Positions 1-6,239 of a stretch of DNA of 30,163 bases are shown piece by piece. Source of the stretch: a virus. A model generated the notes under the pieces. It did not search any database and was not told the DNA's origin. It worked only from the letters and a program-made list of their open reading frames with translations. The translations under genes and the position numbers were made by a program. The stretch is from IMG/VR virus record IMGVR_UViG_3300010370_000015, positions 1 through 30,163 of that record, one strand, 5' to 3'. Within the stretch, counting starts at the first letter, position 1. Every line of letters begins with the position of its first letter.

Positions 1-123
1 GATGTAAGCACGTCTAAGCATGGTTTTGCACCTAAAGCACCAAATGATACTACAAAGTTTTTAAGAGGTGATGCAACATGGGCAGTAGTACCTGCAGGTG
101 GATTGACTAAATTCACCGAAGCA
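1..123. repeat. Terminal direct repeat, left copy (circular overlap)
   Basis: These 123 bases are identical to 30041-30163. The fibre reading frame runs through both copies in the same phase, so joining them rebuilds one uninterrupted gene. I read this as the overlap of a circular or circularly permuted molecule, not as physical phage ends, because it lies inside a coding region with no terminase or cos-like feature. A true terminal repeat of this exact length is possible but less likely. Confidence 0.95.
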
Positions 124-1122
124 GAAGCAACTACTTCACCAAATAACACGGTATATGTTGATAGTTTAACAGCTGCAGGAAGTACAACGAATGTTGATGT
201 GGCTATTGTACCAAAAGGTACAGGAGCATTTACTTTAGCTATTCCTGATTCGGGAGTTAATGGTGGTAATAAACGTGGTGCTAATGCTATTGATTTACAG
301 ACATCAAGAGGTTCTGCTACACAAGTAGCAAGTGGTCTTTATTCAGTAACGGCAGGTTATGGAAATACGGCTTCAAATAACATGAGTGTGGCACTTGGAA
401 GACAAAATGTATCAAGCGGCCCAGGTGGGTCTTTTTCAGCAGGTGATACAAATACATCTTCAGCAACATCATCTATTGCTTTGGGCGCAAGTAATACATC
501 AAGTGCTTTTGCATCAATAGCGGCAGGATCAGGTAATTCAGCATCAAATAATTATGCTGTTAGTTTAGGTTATTTCAACACGTCGTCGGGTATATCTTCT
601 GTTTCAGTGGGAAATATAAATACATCAAGTGGTGACTATTCATTTAGTTATGGCTCTTATGCTCATACTTTTGGTATATATGGCAGAAAATCATACGCAA
701 GTGGTAGAGAGTCAACAACTGGTGATGCTCAAACATCAAAGTTTATACTTCACGAAAGAACTACAGACGCAACAGCAACTACACTAACAACCAATTCAAG
801 CGCAGCTTCAACTACCAACCAAGTCATACTACAGAATCAAAATGCTTTTAGTTTCAAAGGAACTATTATAGGTAAGCAGTCAGGCTCTACAAATGCATCC
901 GTTTGGGATGTTGATGGATTTATTGTCAGAGGTGCAAACGCAGCGGCTACAACATTGAACGTGTCAAACGTTACATTGGTACAAAATACACCTGCATGGG
1001 GTACACCAACACTTGCAGCAGATACAACTAACGGAGGACTTAGAGTACAAGTAACAGGTGCAGCAGCAACTAACATACAATGGACAGCGGTTATAGAAAC
1101 AACAGAAGTAATTTACGCATAA
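1..1122 (+). CDS. Tail fibre / receptor-binding protein, main part (5' end at 29861)
   Basis: The frame is open from base 1 and continues from 29861-30040, giving a protein of about 433 residues. A TTG at 103 is not a credible start because coding clearly extends upstream. Early residues carry the phage-fibre motif SKHGFAPKAPND. The middle (358-654) has seven 14-residue YadA-like repeats. The last roughly 160 residues, from GDAQTSKFILHERTTDAT through FKGTIIGKQ and VWDVDGFIVRG to the end, resemble a C-terminal domain recurring in fibres of marine and Bacteroidota phages. The likely role is host recognition at the tail tip. It is the last fibre gene before the lysis cassette. The fibre assignment is firm; the receptor is unknown. 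Confidence 0.85.
   Translation, partial: DVSTSKHGFAPKAPNDTTKFLRGDATWAVVPAGGLTKFTEAEATTSPNNTVYVDSLTAAGSTTNVDVAIVPKGTGAFTLAIPDSGVNGGNKRGANAIDLQTSRGSATQVASGLYSVTAGYGNTASNNMSVALGRQNVSSGPGGSFSAGDTNTSSATSSIALGASNTSSAFASIAAGSGNSASNNYAVSLGYFNTSSGISSVSVGNINTSSGDYSFSYGSYAHTFGIYGRKSYASGRESTTGDAQTSKFILHERTTDATATTLTTNSSAASTTNQVILQNQNAFSFKGTIIGKQSGSTNASVWDVDGFIVRGANAAATTLNVSNVTLVQNTPAWGTPTLAADTTNGGLRVQVTGAAATNIQWTAVIETTEVIYA
358..654 (+). repeat. Seven tandem 14-residue YadA-like repeats in the fibre
   Basis: Successive units such as DTNTSSATSSIALG, ASNTSSAFASIAAG, SGNSASNNYAVSLG and YFNTSSGISSVSVG share an Asn-x-[Ser/Ala]-Ser core and end in Gly. Six units are 14 residues and one is 15. The pattern matches the left-handed beta-roll of trimeric autotransporter heads (YadA/Hia). 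It suggests a trimeric shaft or head and a segment that can grow or shrink by recombination. Confidence 0.75.
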
Positions 1123-1135
1123 TAAAAAAAATAAA

Positions 1136-1396
1136 ATGGCAAATTTTCAACTAAAAGAAGTACAAGCAGTAGGAACTGCGACGATACAAGCAGATGGATC
1201 ACTTGTTCAATCATGCATGGTAGTAACAGAGATTCAAGGTATTAAAGCACAAGGTAAGGTTTTAAGTGATTTAGCATCATTCGAAGTGCCTAACTCAGTA
1301 ATGGCAAACCAAGCAGAACCTCTTAAAGCTGCATGGGCGCACATTCAAAATGTACTTGCACCTGCATTCGTATTAGACAACTACGAAAATGCTTAA
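1136..1396 (+). CDS. Small protein downstream of the tail fibre
   Basis: This 86-residue protein starts 13 bases after the fibre stop, behind an A-rich leader (TAATAAAAAAAATAAA then ATG). I do not recognise the family. It has no signal peptide or membrane segment. A mixed beta-type N-terminal half (FQLKEVQAVGTATIQADGSL) is followed by a helical C-terminus (AEPLKAAWAHIQNVL). It overlaps the next gene by 8 bases. Position suggests a fibre chaperone, a small virion protein or the first gene of the lysis cassette; none can be chosen from sequence alone. Confidence 0.75.
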   Translation: MANFQLKEVQAVGTATIQADGSLVQSCMVVTEIQGIKAQGKVLSDLASFEVPNSVMANQAEPLKAAWAHIQNVLAPAFVLDNYENA

Positions 1397-1877
1397 GACA
1401 GGAGACATATTACATTGCTCTGGAAAGAGATTAATCCCGAAACTTATAAAGGCATTCACAAGGTCTCAGTTCTCACACTCTGCTCTTTTCGTGGAGTGTT
1501 GGGGGCAACCTTATATTATAGATGCTCAAAAAGATGGAGTTAATTTAAGGCCGTTTAAGGAATGGAAAGACAAGTATCAATATGATTATATAGTTCATCG
1601 TCAAATAAACGATTACAACGAAAAAGAACTAGCAATTAAGGCACTTTCTAAAGTAGGACATACTGCATACGATTTCGAGGGATTGATAGTTAAGCAACCA
1701 ATAGAACTTTTAACAGGAAGTTGGAAGAAGAAAAAAGACGAAGGACAAAGAATGTACTGTTCAGAGTTTGTAGCTTGGGTATGGGGTGCTAAAGAAAATT
1801 ATCGCATGTCACCTAGAGATTTATATGAATGGTGTTTAGTAAATAACTTTGTAGAGAAACAAGAAACTAATATCTAA
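1389..1877 (+). CDS. Permuted NlpC/P60-like (YiiX/YebB type) cysteine hydrolase
   Basis: The 162-residue product opens with the GDILHCSG turn of the permuted papain-like NlpC/P60 proteins. The candidate catalytic His is residue 30 (QFSHSALFV) and the nucleophile is Cys124 (YCSEFVAWVWG). The His-before-Cys order is the hallmark of the permuted group. Relatives act on amide or ester bonds in cell-wall peptides or lipids. No signal peptide is visible, so access to the wall would need a holin or release at lysis. It sits in a tightly overlapping cassette with a membrane protein and a second cysteine hydrolase, so a lysis role is inferred. It could instead act on lipids, as some relatives do. Confidence 0.75.
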   Translation: MLKTGDILHCSGKRLIPKLIKAFTRSQFSHSALFVECWGQPYIIDAQKDGVNLRPFKEWKDKYQYDYIVHRQINDYNEKELAIKALSKVGHTAYDFEGLIVKQPIELLTGSWKKKKDEGQRMYCSEFVAWVWGAKENYRMSPRDLYEWCLVNNFVEKQETNI

Positions 1878-2554
1878 TGGAAATATTCAGCTTTATAACT
1901 GAGTCAGGACTACCACCTCTATTATTGTTTATACTGTTTATTATTATAGCTGTGTTCTACTTTTTCGGTAAGAACATAAATCTATATATAAAGAGCAGAA
2001 TAGGAAACAAACAGAGGGCAGAGATTAAAGATTTAAAATCACACGATATATTCAACACCTTGCAACGAGTAAAGCAAGAAGTGTATTTTTTAAAGTTCTA
2101 CACACATGGAAACTTTGATGCAACAAAGACTGCTATGTGTCAAGACTTCGTAAAATACAAGTGCGAAATATGTGATGAACACTTTGAGAAGTTTGCAGAA
2201 AAGGACTTCAGTCTGGTAGGTATGGATCAGTTAAAAAGCATGATGTTAGATGCTATGTATGCGATGCATTCCGATTATATTAAAGCTACTAAGAACCATT
2301 GGTTAAATAGAGGCATATCTAAAGAGGATGCTGATTTTGTTATCTTATTGTTTGAGAAGTTTAGACACGATGTTGTTATGAGTTTCCAGCACCGTATAGA
2401 TGCCATATTTGCCTGTGAGCATTATGATACTAAGTTTAAGAAAATACTTGCTTGTTATGATATGTTTGCATTTGGTATAGATCTATTACCTAAAGACCTA
2501 CAAACAACATTTGAAGCAGTTAATGGCAGATTTGCACAAATAAATTACAGATGA
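1877..2554 (+). CDS. Membrane-anchored protein in the lysis cassette
   Basis: This 225-residue protein has one strong N-terminal membrane segment at about residues 12-32 (PLLLFILFIIIAVFYFF), a basic stretch (KSRIGNKQR), then a long, mostly helical soluble part with several Cys residues (MCQDFVKYKCEICDEHF). Its start overlaps the preceding stop as TAATG, and its stop overlaps the endolysin start as ATGA. Position between two hydrolases suggests a holin-like or spanin-like factor. The large soluble domain is unusual for a classical holin, so the role stays unassigned. Confidence 0.75.
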   Translation: MEIFSFITESGLPPLLLFILFIIIAVFYFFGKNINLYIKSRIGNKQRAEIKDLKSHDIFNTLQRVKQEVYFLKFYTHGNFDATKTAMCQDFVKYKCEICDEHFEKFAEKDFSLVGMDQLKSMMLDAMYAMHSDYIKATKNHWLNRGISKEDADFVILLFEKFRHDVVMSFQHRIDAIFACEHYDTKFKKILACYDMFAFGIDLLPKDLQTTFEAVNGRFAQINYR

Positions 2555-3033
2555 GTAAAATAGTAGAAATAGCAAAAGGTTATGTAGGACAGGAAGAACT
2601 ACCTAACAACTCAGGTTTTAAGAATAAGGACTTTGAAAAGAGAATGAAAGAGGTTGGATTCCAGAAGGGACAGGCTTGGTGTTCATACTTTGCAGAGTTA
2701 GTATGGAAAGAAGCAGGAGAAGATGTTAAGCCGTTTAGTGCATCGGCATTTAAAACCTATCTAAACTATGAGAAAGCAGGTAGAAAAGGCGAAGTAAAGC
2801 CTGTGCTTGGTTCTTTGGTGGTGTGGCGATCCGTAGTAAATGGGCAACCACAATGGACAGGACATATAGGTATTGTTGTAGAAGTTAGTGAGGATTCATT
2901 TAAAACTATCGAAGGTAATACTAATGCTAAAGGTGGCAGAGAGGGTGTACAAGTAGCTTTAAAAACAAGGCAATATAATTGGTCAGCAGAAAAAGGTTTA
3001 AGATTAATAGGTTTTATTCATCCGAATGATTAG
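2551..3033 (+). CDS. CHAP/NlpC-type endolysin
   Basis: The 160-residue product has the Cys-His order of CHAP amidases: Cys44 in QAWCSYFAELVWKEAG, His105 in WTGHIGIVVEV, and a polar residue around Glu121-Asn123 (IEGNTN) as third member. The N-terminus (IAKGYVGQEELPNNSG) is typical of small phage CHAP-like endolysins. Such enzymes cut peptidoglycan stem peptides or amide bonds. There is no signal peptide and no separate wall-binding domain. It is the last gene before a strong terminator, so it ends the late transcript. The single-domain layout fits a Gram-negative host. Confidence 0.85.
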   Translation: MSKIVEIAKGYVGQEELPNNSGFKNKDFEKRMKEVGFQKGQAWCSYFAELVWKEAGEDVKPFSASAFKTYLNYEKAGRKGEVKPVLGSLVVWRSVVNGQPQWTGHIGIVVEVSEDSFKTIEGNTNAKGGREGVQVALKTRQYNWSAEKGLRLIGFIHPND

Positions 3034-3068
3034 ATTTGTTGCTCCAAGATACGTTTAGATTGACAGTT

Positions 3069-3093
3069 AGGCCCTTAAGTGGGCCTTTCTTTT
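3069..3093 (+). terminator. Rho-independent terminator after the lysis cassette
   Basis: AGGCCC (3069-3074) pairs with GGGCCT (3081-3086) across a 6-base loop, and the stem is followed by TTCTTTT. It lies 36 bases after the endolysin stop and ahead of the early promoter, so it separates the late and early units. Confidence 0.85.
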
Positions 3094-3125
3094 ACCTACT
3101 AACTGAAAAATATTTTATTTTTTAT

Positions 3126-3155
3126 TTTGTAGTAATCAATAAAGTGTTATATTTG
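3126..3155 (+). promoter_or_regulatory. Bacteroidota-type promoter for the early region
   Basis: TTTG at 3126-3129 is followed after 18 bases by TATATTTG at 3148-3155, matching the Bacteroidota primary-sigma consensus (-33 TTTG, -7 TAnnTTTG). Transcription would start near 3160, leaving a leader of about 20 bases before the ATG at 3180. It follows the terminator directly. Confidence 0.8.
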
Positions 3156-3179
3156 TAGAGTCAATCAATAATAAACGTT

Positions 3180-3521
3180 ATGAAAAATCAATTAAAATTA
3201 CAGTATCGTTCGCTTAAGAGTGGCAATGCCAATATGTACTTAGAGCGCAACGGAGAAGAACTAGAATGCATTGTAGAGTTCAATGTGTCGATAGTTGGTA
3301 CACGCTTAGACAAGTACGTGTATGGTTATGAAAAGACCATTAACGTAGAAGACCTAATAATAGAGGATATAGATGTTGAGATAGTAGAGGTTTTATTGTA
3401 TGAACCTTATTGCCACGTGATAAACATAAATGCACGAAACGAAAAAAGGTTTATAGAAGAAATTACTAATGATTTCTTTACAAATGAAAGTGAGTGGTTA
3501 ATTGATTATGATGAGTTATGA
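3180..3521 (+). CDS. Unknown first early protein
   Basis: This 113-residue protein is the first gene after the early promoter, with an A-rich leader (AATAATAAACGTT then ATG). I do not recognise it. It is acidic overall, with alternating beta-type stretches (LECIVEFNVSIVG, VNVEDLIIEDIDVEIVEV) and no membrane segment or Cys cluster. It overlaps the exonuclease gene by 4 bases (ATGA). First-transcribed phage genes often encode host-takeover or recombination-associated proteins, but nothing in the sequence settles this. Confidence 0.8.
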   Translation: MKNQLKLQYRSLKSGNANMYLERNGEELECIVEFNVSIVGTRLDKYVYGYEKTINVEDLIIEDIDVEIVEVLLYEPYCHVININARNEKRFIEEITNDFFTNESEWLIDYDEL

Positions 3522-4228
3522 AACACGAATGGATAGTAAGAGCATCACAAGTAGGTGAGTTAATGACACAGGGCAGAAGTAAAGCCGATATGTGGGGAGA
3601 AACTGCAATGAAGTGCATACAGAAGGCAGTATTATTTAACAAGTACGGTATAGAGCATAATTTTACTTCTAAATATACTGAAAAGGGTATAGAGTTAGAG
3701 CAGGATGCTATATATTTAGCCAAGCGAGTATTAGGTTGGGATATTGATCCTGAAGCACCTAAACAACGATTAGTTAATGATTGGGCGATTGGTGAACCAG
3801 ATGTAAACCAAAGCATCTTAGCGGATATAAAAAACAGTTGGAGTGCAGATAGTTTTCCGTTTTTTGATGTAGATTTAAAAAATAAATCCTATCTATACCA
3901 ATTGCAGACCTATATGTGGTTGTCCGACAAGAGTGAGTCTGAACTAGTTTATTGCCTTTTATCGTGTACGGAAGCACAGATTCAAAATGAAGTAATAAGA
4001 TTAACTTACAAGTTGATGGAACGCAGTAGTAATATATCTAAAAGCATGGCAGACATAGAATATGAAGCACAGCGAATAGTAGACAGTCAACTACGGTTCG
4101 ATCATATACCTGAAATTTCACGTGTAAAGCGTTTTATTGTAAAAAGGGATGAGGACATCATTCAAGACATAAAAGAACGCATAGAAGCAGCTAGACCTAT
4201 TTACGATCAAATATATAATGCGATATGA
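3518..4228 (+). CDS. YqaJ-like PD-(D/E)XK exonuclease
   Basis: The 236-residue protein carries the YqaJ / lambda-Exo nuclease signature: acidic residues in TEKGIELEQDA (around Glu61), Asp95 in AIGEPDV, the Asp103-Ile-Lys105 core in ILADIKNSW, and the YLYQLQTYMWL motif (about 125-135) typical of the family. Such enzymes resect double-stranded DNA ends to give 3' single strands for an annealing protein. The partner is probably the ERF-family protein at 9678-10301. It overlaps both neighbours by 4 bases. The C-terminal third (ERIEAARPIYDQIYNAI) is helical. It could also act in repair or host DNA breakdown. Confidence 0.85.
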   Translation: MKHEWIVRASQVGELMTQGRSKADMWGETAMKCIQKAVLFNKYGIEHNFTSKYTEKGIELEQDAIYLAKRVLGWDIDPEAPKQRLVNDWAIGEPDVNQSILADIKNSWSADSFPFFDVDLKNKSYLYQLQTYMWLSDKSESELVYCLLSCTEAQIQNEVIRLTYKLMERSSNISKSMADIEYEAQRIVDSQLRFDHIPEISRVKRFIVKRDEDIIQDIKERIEAARPIYDQIYNAI

Positions 4229-4371
4229 ATATAATGCACATAGTACGTTTTTGGAAAAATAAAAGTATTCCACAGGACAAAGGAGGAAGTTTCAATTTAG
4301 AACTTTATTTAAGAATCTTAGAAATCAAGAACACATGTATAGACTTGAATACCACATTGGGCAAAAATTAG
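4225..4371 (+). CDS. Small unknown protein (48 aa)
   Basis: The ATG overlaps the exonuclease stop as ATGA, the coupling used throughout this genome. The 48-residue product (MNIMHIVRFWKNKS...) has no recognisable domain. Its last 37 bases overlap the next small gene in another frame. Translation is plausible because of the coupled start; function is unknown. Confidence 0.45.
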   Translation: MNIMHIVRFWKNKSIPQDKGGSFNLELYLRILEIKNTCIDLNTTLGKN

Positions 4372-4478
4372 TAGAATCGTTTTATTTCCCTTCGCGACAG
4401 TTGGCCTTATGGAAAAGAAACCAGTTGAAAGGAAGTGGACATTATCAGTTAGGAACATTTAAAATCACAATGACATGA
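4335..4478 (+). CDS. Small basic protein (47 aa)
   Basis: The product (MYRLEYHIGQKLVESFYF...) is basic and aromatic. Its stop overlaps the next start as ATGA at 4475-4478, which supports real translation. The start lies inside the 4225 gene in another frame, so one of the two could be spurious; the coupled stop favours this one. No family is recognised. Confidence 0.5.
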   Translation: MYRLEYHIGQKLVESFYFPSRQLALWKRNQLKGSGHYQLGTFKITMT

Positions 4479-4708
4479 CTATACAACCTAAACGCTTGGA
4501 ATTGAGTTTAACCTTTGTAGATAGGTTAGGACTTAAAAGAATGTTAGCCGAAGTAATAAACGGTTATATCAATGGTGTTTCGCAGGATCGTATGATTATA
4601 GCGGATGACATCTTAGATTATAAGATTACAGAACACTTTGACGAGAAGAAAATGCGCTTTGAAGAAATATCTGGCCGTAAGTGTATAGTTATAAAGAGTA
4701 GCGTGTAA
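4475..4708 (+). CDS. Unknown early protein (77 aa)
   Basis: A 77-residue protein with a predicted helix-rich middle (RLGLKRMLAEVINGYINGV) and charged C-terminal half (ITEHFDEKKMRFEEISGRK). It has no membrane segment or Cys motif. Its start overlaps the previous stop by 4 bases. Its last codons lie within a 20-base repeat that recurs at the end of the next gene. I do not recognise the family. Confidence 0.7.
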   Translation: MTIQPKRLELSLTFVDRLGLKRMLAEVINGYINGVSQDRMIIADDILDYKITEHFDEKKMRFEEISGRKCIVIKSSV

Positions 4709-4718
4709 CTAATAACTA
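4699..4718 (+). repeat. 20-bp gene-end direct repeat, copy 1
   Basis: TAGCGTGTAACTAATAACTA covers the last codons and stop (4706-4708) of the 4475 gene. An identical copy lies at 4863-4882. Confidence 0.9.
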
Positions 4719-4724
4719 GAAATC

Positions 4725-4865
4725 ATGTTTGAATTAACACATAAAGAAGGATGGAAGACACTTGCTCGAATGGTGGAAACAAGTGAAGGTATTAAATGGT
4801 TTGAATGGGATTCAGATTGGGAATTAAAAGATGACTGTTGGGTTTGGTGCGAAGAAATCAAATAG
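4725..4865 (+). CDS. Small Trp-rich acidic protein (46 aa)
   Basis: This 46-residue product is strikingly rich in Trp and acidic residues: six Trp, including GIKWFEWDSDWELKDDCWVWCEE near its end. The ATG follows the 4475 gene after 16 bases that contain part of the 20-bp repeat, and its own stop codon opens the second repeat copy. Small acidic early phage proteins are often inhibitors or nucleic-acid mimics, but that is only a possibility here. I do not recognise the family. Confidence 0.6.
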   Translation: MFELTHKEGWKTLARMVETSEGIKWFEWDSDWELKDDCWVWCEEIK

Positions 4866-4882
4866 CGTGTAACTAATAACTA
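4863..4882 (+). repeat. 20-bp gene-end direct repeat, copy 2
   Basis: Identical to 4699-4718. Here the first TAG is the stop codon of the 4725 gene, so the same sequence is read in a different phase than in copy 1. Confidence 0.9.
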
Positions 4883-4901
4883 ACCGACATATATCGCTTA
4901 T

Positions 4902-5087
4902 ATGGCATGTAGTAATTTTATATCTCCCAAACCAAAATGTTATGGGCATAAATCTATCAATCAAATGATGATAGATGATGTTATAAATTTTATACGTAAT
5001 TATAATTATATATTATATGACATTAAAACTAATCGCCTTATTAACACTTATATCTATAGTAATAGTGTTACTAGGTTTAATAACTAA
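4902..5087 (+). CDS. Possible small protein (61 aa)
   Basis: An open frame of 61 residues (MACSNFISPKPKCYGHKSIN...). The C-terminal third overlaps the 5017-5097 membrane peptide in another frame, and its composition (many Asn, Ile, Tyr) is what A+T-rich noncoding DNA tends to give. The ATG sits in a small hairpin (CATATA, loop, TATATG at 4888-4904). If translated it is a small unknown protein; I give it less weight than its neighbours. Confidence 0.35.
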   Translation: MACSNFISPKPKCYGHKSINQMMIDDVINFIRNYNYILYDIKTNRLINTYIYSNSVTRFNN

Positions 5088-5097
5088 AAATAATTAA
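5017..5097 (+). CDS. Single-span membrane peptide (26 aa)
   Basis: The 26-residue product is essentially one hydrophobic segment (LIALLTLISIVIVLLGLI) flanked by Lys3-4 and a KNN tail. It ends one base before the start of the 5099 gene, in keeping with the tight packing here. Small phage membrane peptides can alter host membrane functions or superinfection, but nothing shows that directly. It overlaps the 4902 frame. Confidence 0.45.
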   Translation: MTLKLIALLTLISIVIVLLGLITKNN

Positions 5098-5098
5098 G

Positions 5099-5323
5099 AT
5101 GAAACAAACAGCAGTAGAGTGGTTGTATGAAAAGATACTTTTAACTCCGTTAGATATACGTGAAATTAACAAGTGCCTTGAACAAGCCAAAGCAATGGAG
5201 AAGGAGCAGATAATTGAAGCGCATTTAAAAGGATATTTGGAAGAAATACCAAATCCATCTGCGTCTCATTACTATAAAGATATGGCAGAACAATACTACA
5301 ACGAAACCTTTAAATCAGAATAA
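5099..5323 (+). CDS. Small helical protein, QTAVEW family, copy 1
   Basis: This 74-residue protein begins MKQTAVEWLYEK and continues with a Glu/Lys/Gln-rich helix (INKCLEQAKAMEKEQIIEA), ending YYNETFKSE. Proteins of this style are common in Bacteroidota phages and prophages and have no assigned function to my knowledge. The neighbour at 5325 is a diverged tandem copy. Its end and junction sequence are shared with the unrelated gene ending at 5856. Confidence 0.75.
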   Translation: MKQTAVEWLYEKILLTPLDIREINKCLEQAKAMEKEQIIEAHLKGYLEEIPNPSASHYYKDMAEQYYNETFKSE

Positions 5324-5327
5324 GATG
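5305..5327 (+). repeat. Shared gene-junction repeat, copy 1
   Basis: Twenty-three bases, encoding the end TFKSE-stop then GATAAG-like spacer sequence and the next ATG, are identical to 5838-5860 and differ by one base from 5989-6011. Confidence 0.9.
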
Positions 5328-5546
5328 GAGCAGACAGCAGTAGAATGGTTTATAGAAGAATTAACCAAGCAAAATATGTTTATGCATTTATTTGCTAAAG
5401 AAATTGAACAAGCCAAAGAAATTGAGCAGAAGCAAATAGTTCAAGCTTTTAATCACGGAAGAAATGTAGGTAGTGTTGGAAGCCCTGGAGTAGATGGGAA
5501 CTATTATTATAAACAAATATTTGAATCAAAAGATGATAGCATATAA
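5325..5546 (+). CDS. Small helical protein, QTAVEW family, copy 2
   Basis: This 73-residue protein begins MEQTAVEWFIEEL and matches the 5099 gene product in layout: the QTAVEW start, a central KEIEQAKEIEQKQIVQAF helix and a Tyr-rich end (GNYYYKQIFESK). This indicates tandem duplication and divergence. It follows the first copy by one base. Function unknown. Confidence 0.75.
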   Translation: MEQTAVEWFIEELTKQNMFMHLFAKEIEQAKEIEQKQIVQAFNHGRNVGSVGSPGVDGNYYYKQIFESKDDSI

Positions 5547-5856
5547 ATTAATTAGGAAATTGAAAGATGGTAGTCTATCTCCATTGTTTATAAACAAAAA
5601 AAGTAGAATACCAATTGGAGTATGGTTAGATGCAGAAGAACATCCAACAAAAGGATTTGCAGTTAGAAAAGGTTGGCATTGCACACTACAACCAATAGCA
5701 CCACATCTTTCAACAAAAGACAGGGTTTGGGTAGAGGTTGAGGTAGAAGATACTGAATTGTATAACAGACCTGAATCACAAGGAGGAACCTGGGTACTAG
5801 CACAAAGAATGAAAATTATCAAGGAGTTAAAAGAATTAACCTTTAAATCAGAATAA
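5533..5856 (+). CDS. Conserved phage hypothetical protein (107 aa)
   Basis: I chose the ATG at 5533 (MIAYKLIRKLKDGSLSPLF) over the in-frame ATG at 5494, which would overlap the previous gene by 53 bases and add an unlikely N-terminus. The conserved core includes SLSPLFINKKSRIPIGVWL, HPTKGFAVRKGWHC and NRPESQGGTWVLA. That pattern recurs in Bacteroidota phage and prophage proteins and is predicted to be beta-rich. I do not know a function. It ends with the same TFKSE tail as the 5099 product. Confidence 0.8.
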   Translation: MIAYKLIRKLKDGSLSPLFINKKSRIPIGVWLDAEEHPTKGFAVRKGWHCTLQPIAPHLSTKDRVWVEVEVEDTELYNRPESQGGTWVLAQRMKIIKELKELTFKSE

Positions 5857-5860
5857 GATG
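5838..5860 (+). repeat. Shared gene-junction repeat, copy 2
   Basis: Identical over 23 bases to 5305-5327, spanning the end of the 5533 gene and the ATG of the 5858 gene. Confidence 0.9.
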
Positions 5861-6001
5861 AAAAAAATACTTTGTTGGTTAGGATGGCATAATTTTACTT
5901 GTAGCATTCAAGACTTAATAGATGAGTTTGGATATATTCCATTAGACAACAAAATGGCATCTAACTCAAAATGTGAAAGATGTGGTAAAACCTTTAAATA
6001 A
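5858..6001 (+). CDS. Small zinc-ribbon-like protein (DUF1660-like)
   Basis: The 47-residue product starts MKKILCWLGWHNFTC and ends SKCERCGKTFK. Paired Cys near both ends (Cys6/Cys15 and Cys39/Cys42) and a conserved Gly-Trp-His suggest one small zinc-binding unit. The layout recalls the DUF1660 prophage proteins (short, GHxW then CxRCG). Function is unknown. Its start and end both lie in copies of the shared junction repeat. Confidence 0.65.
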   Translation: MKKILCWLGWHNFTCSIQDLIDEFGYIPLDNKMASNSKCERCGKTFK

Positions 6002-6011
6002 GAATAAGATG
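5989..6011 (+). repeat. Shared gene-junction repeat, copy 3 (one base changed)
   Basis: It matches copies 1 and 2 except for one C to A change, which turns the Ser codon TCA into the stop TAA. The 5858 gene therefore ends TFK instead of TFKSE. Confidence 0.85.
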
Positions 6012-6239
6012 AAAACAAAAGAAATAGAACTAACAGCAGCTATCAGCATATTGCCAGTATTAGCTGATTACTTAGAAGACCAACCGTTCAATCAACTTAC
6101 TAAAATGAAAACTAATACATTGATTTCTATGATACGCAACCTTGATAGGCATTTCATGGATATAGCATCACTAGAAGCTATTGAACAACAACATAACATC
6201 GCGTTATGGTTTAGAAATGAAATAAAGAATAAGAAATGA
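6009..6239 (+). CDS. Small helical early protein (76 aa)
   Basis: I use the ATG at 6009 (MKTKEIELTAAISILPVLADYL), not the in-frame ATG at 5973, because 6009 follows the AATAAG junction used by the two genes upstream. The product is helical and amphipathic, with no membrane segment or cysteine. Its stop overlaps the next start as ATGA. I do not recognise the family. Confidence 0.7.
   Translation: MKTKEIELTAAISILPVLADYLEDQPFNQLTKMKTNTLISMIRNLDRHFMDIASLEAIEQQHNIALWFRNEIKNKK

Noticed and set aside
103-105. TTG start for the fibre gene
   Set aside because: The frame is open upstream through base 1 and continues from 29861, with conserved fibre motifs before 103.
4888-4904. CATATA/TATATG hairpin as a regulatory element
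   Set aside because: A short A/T-only stem is expected by chance in this composition, and the gene it would control is itself doubtful.
5494-5532. Upstream ATG for the 5533 gene
   Set aside because: It would overlap the preceding gene by 53 bases and adds a segment lacking family similarity.
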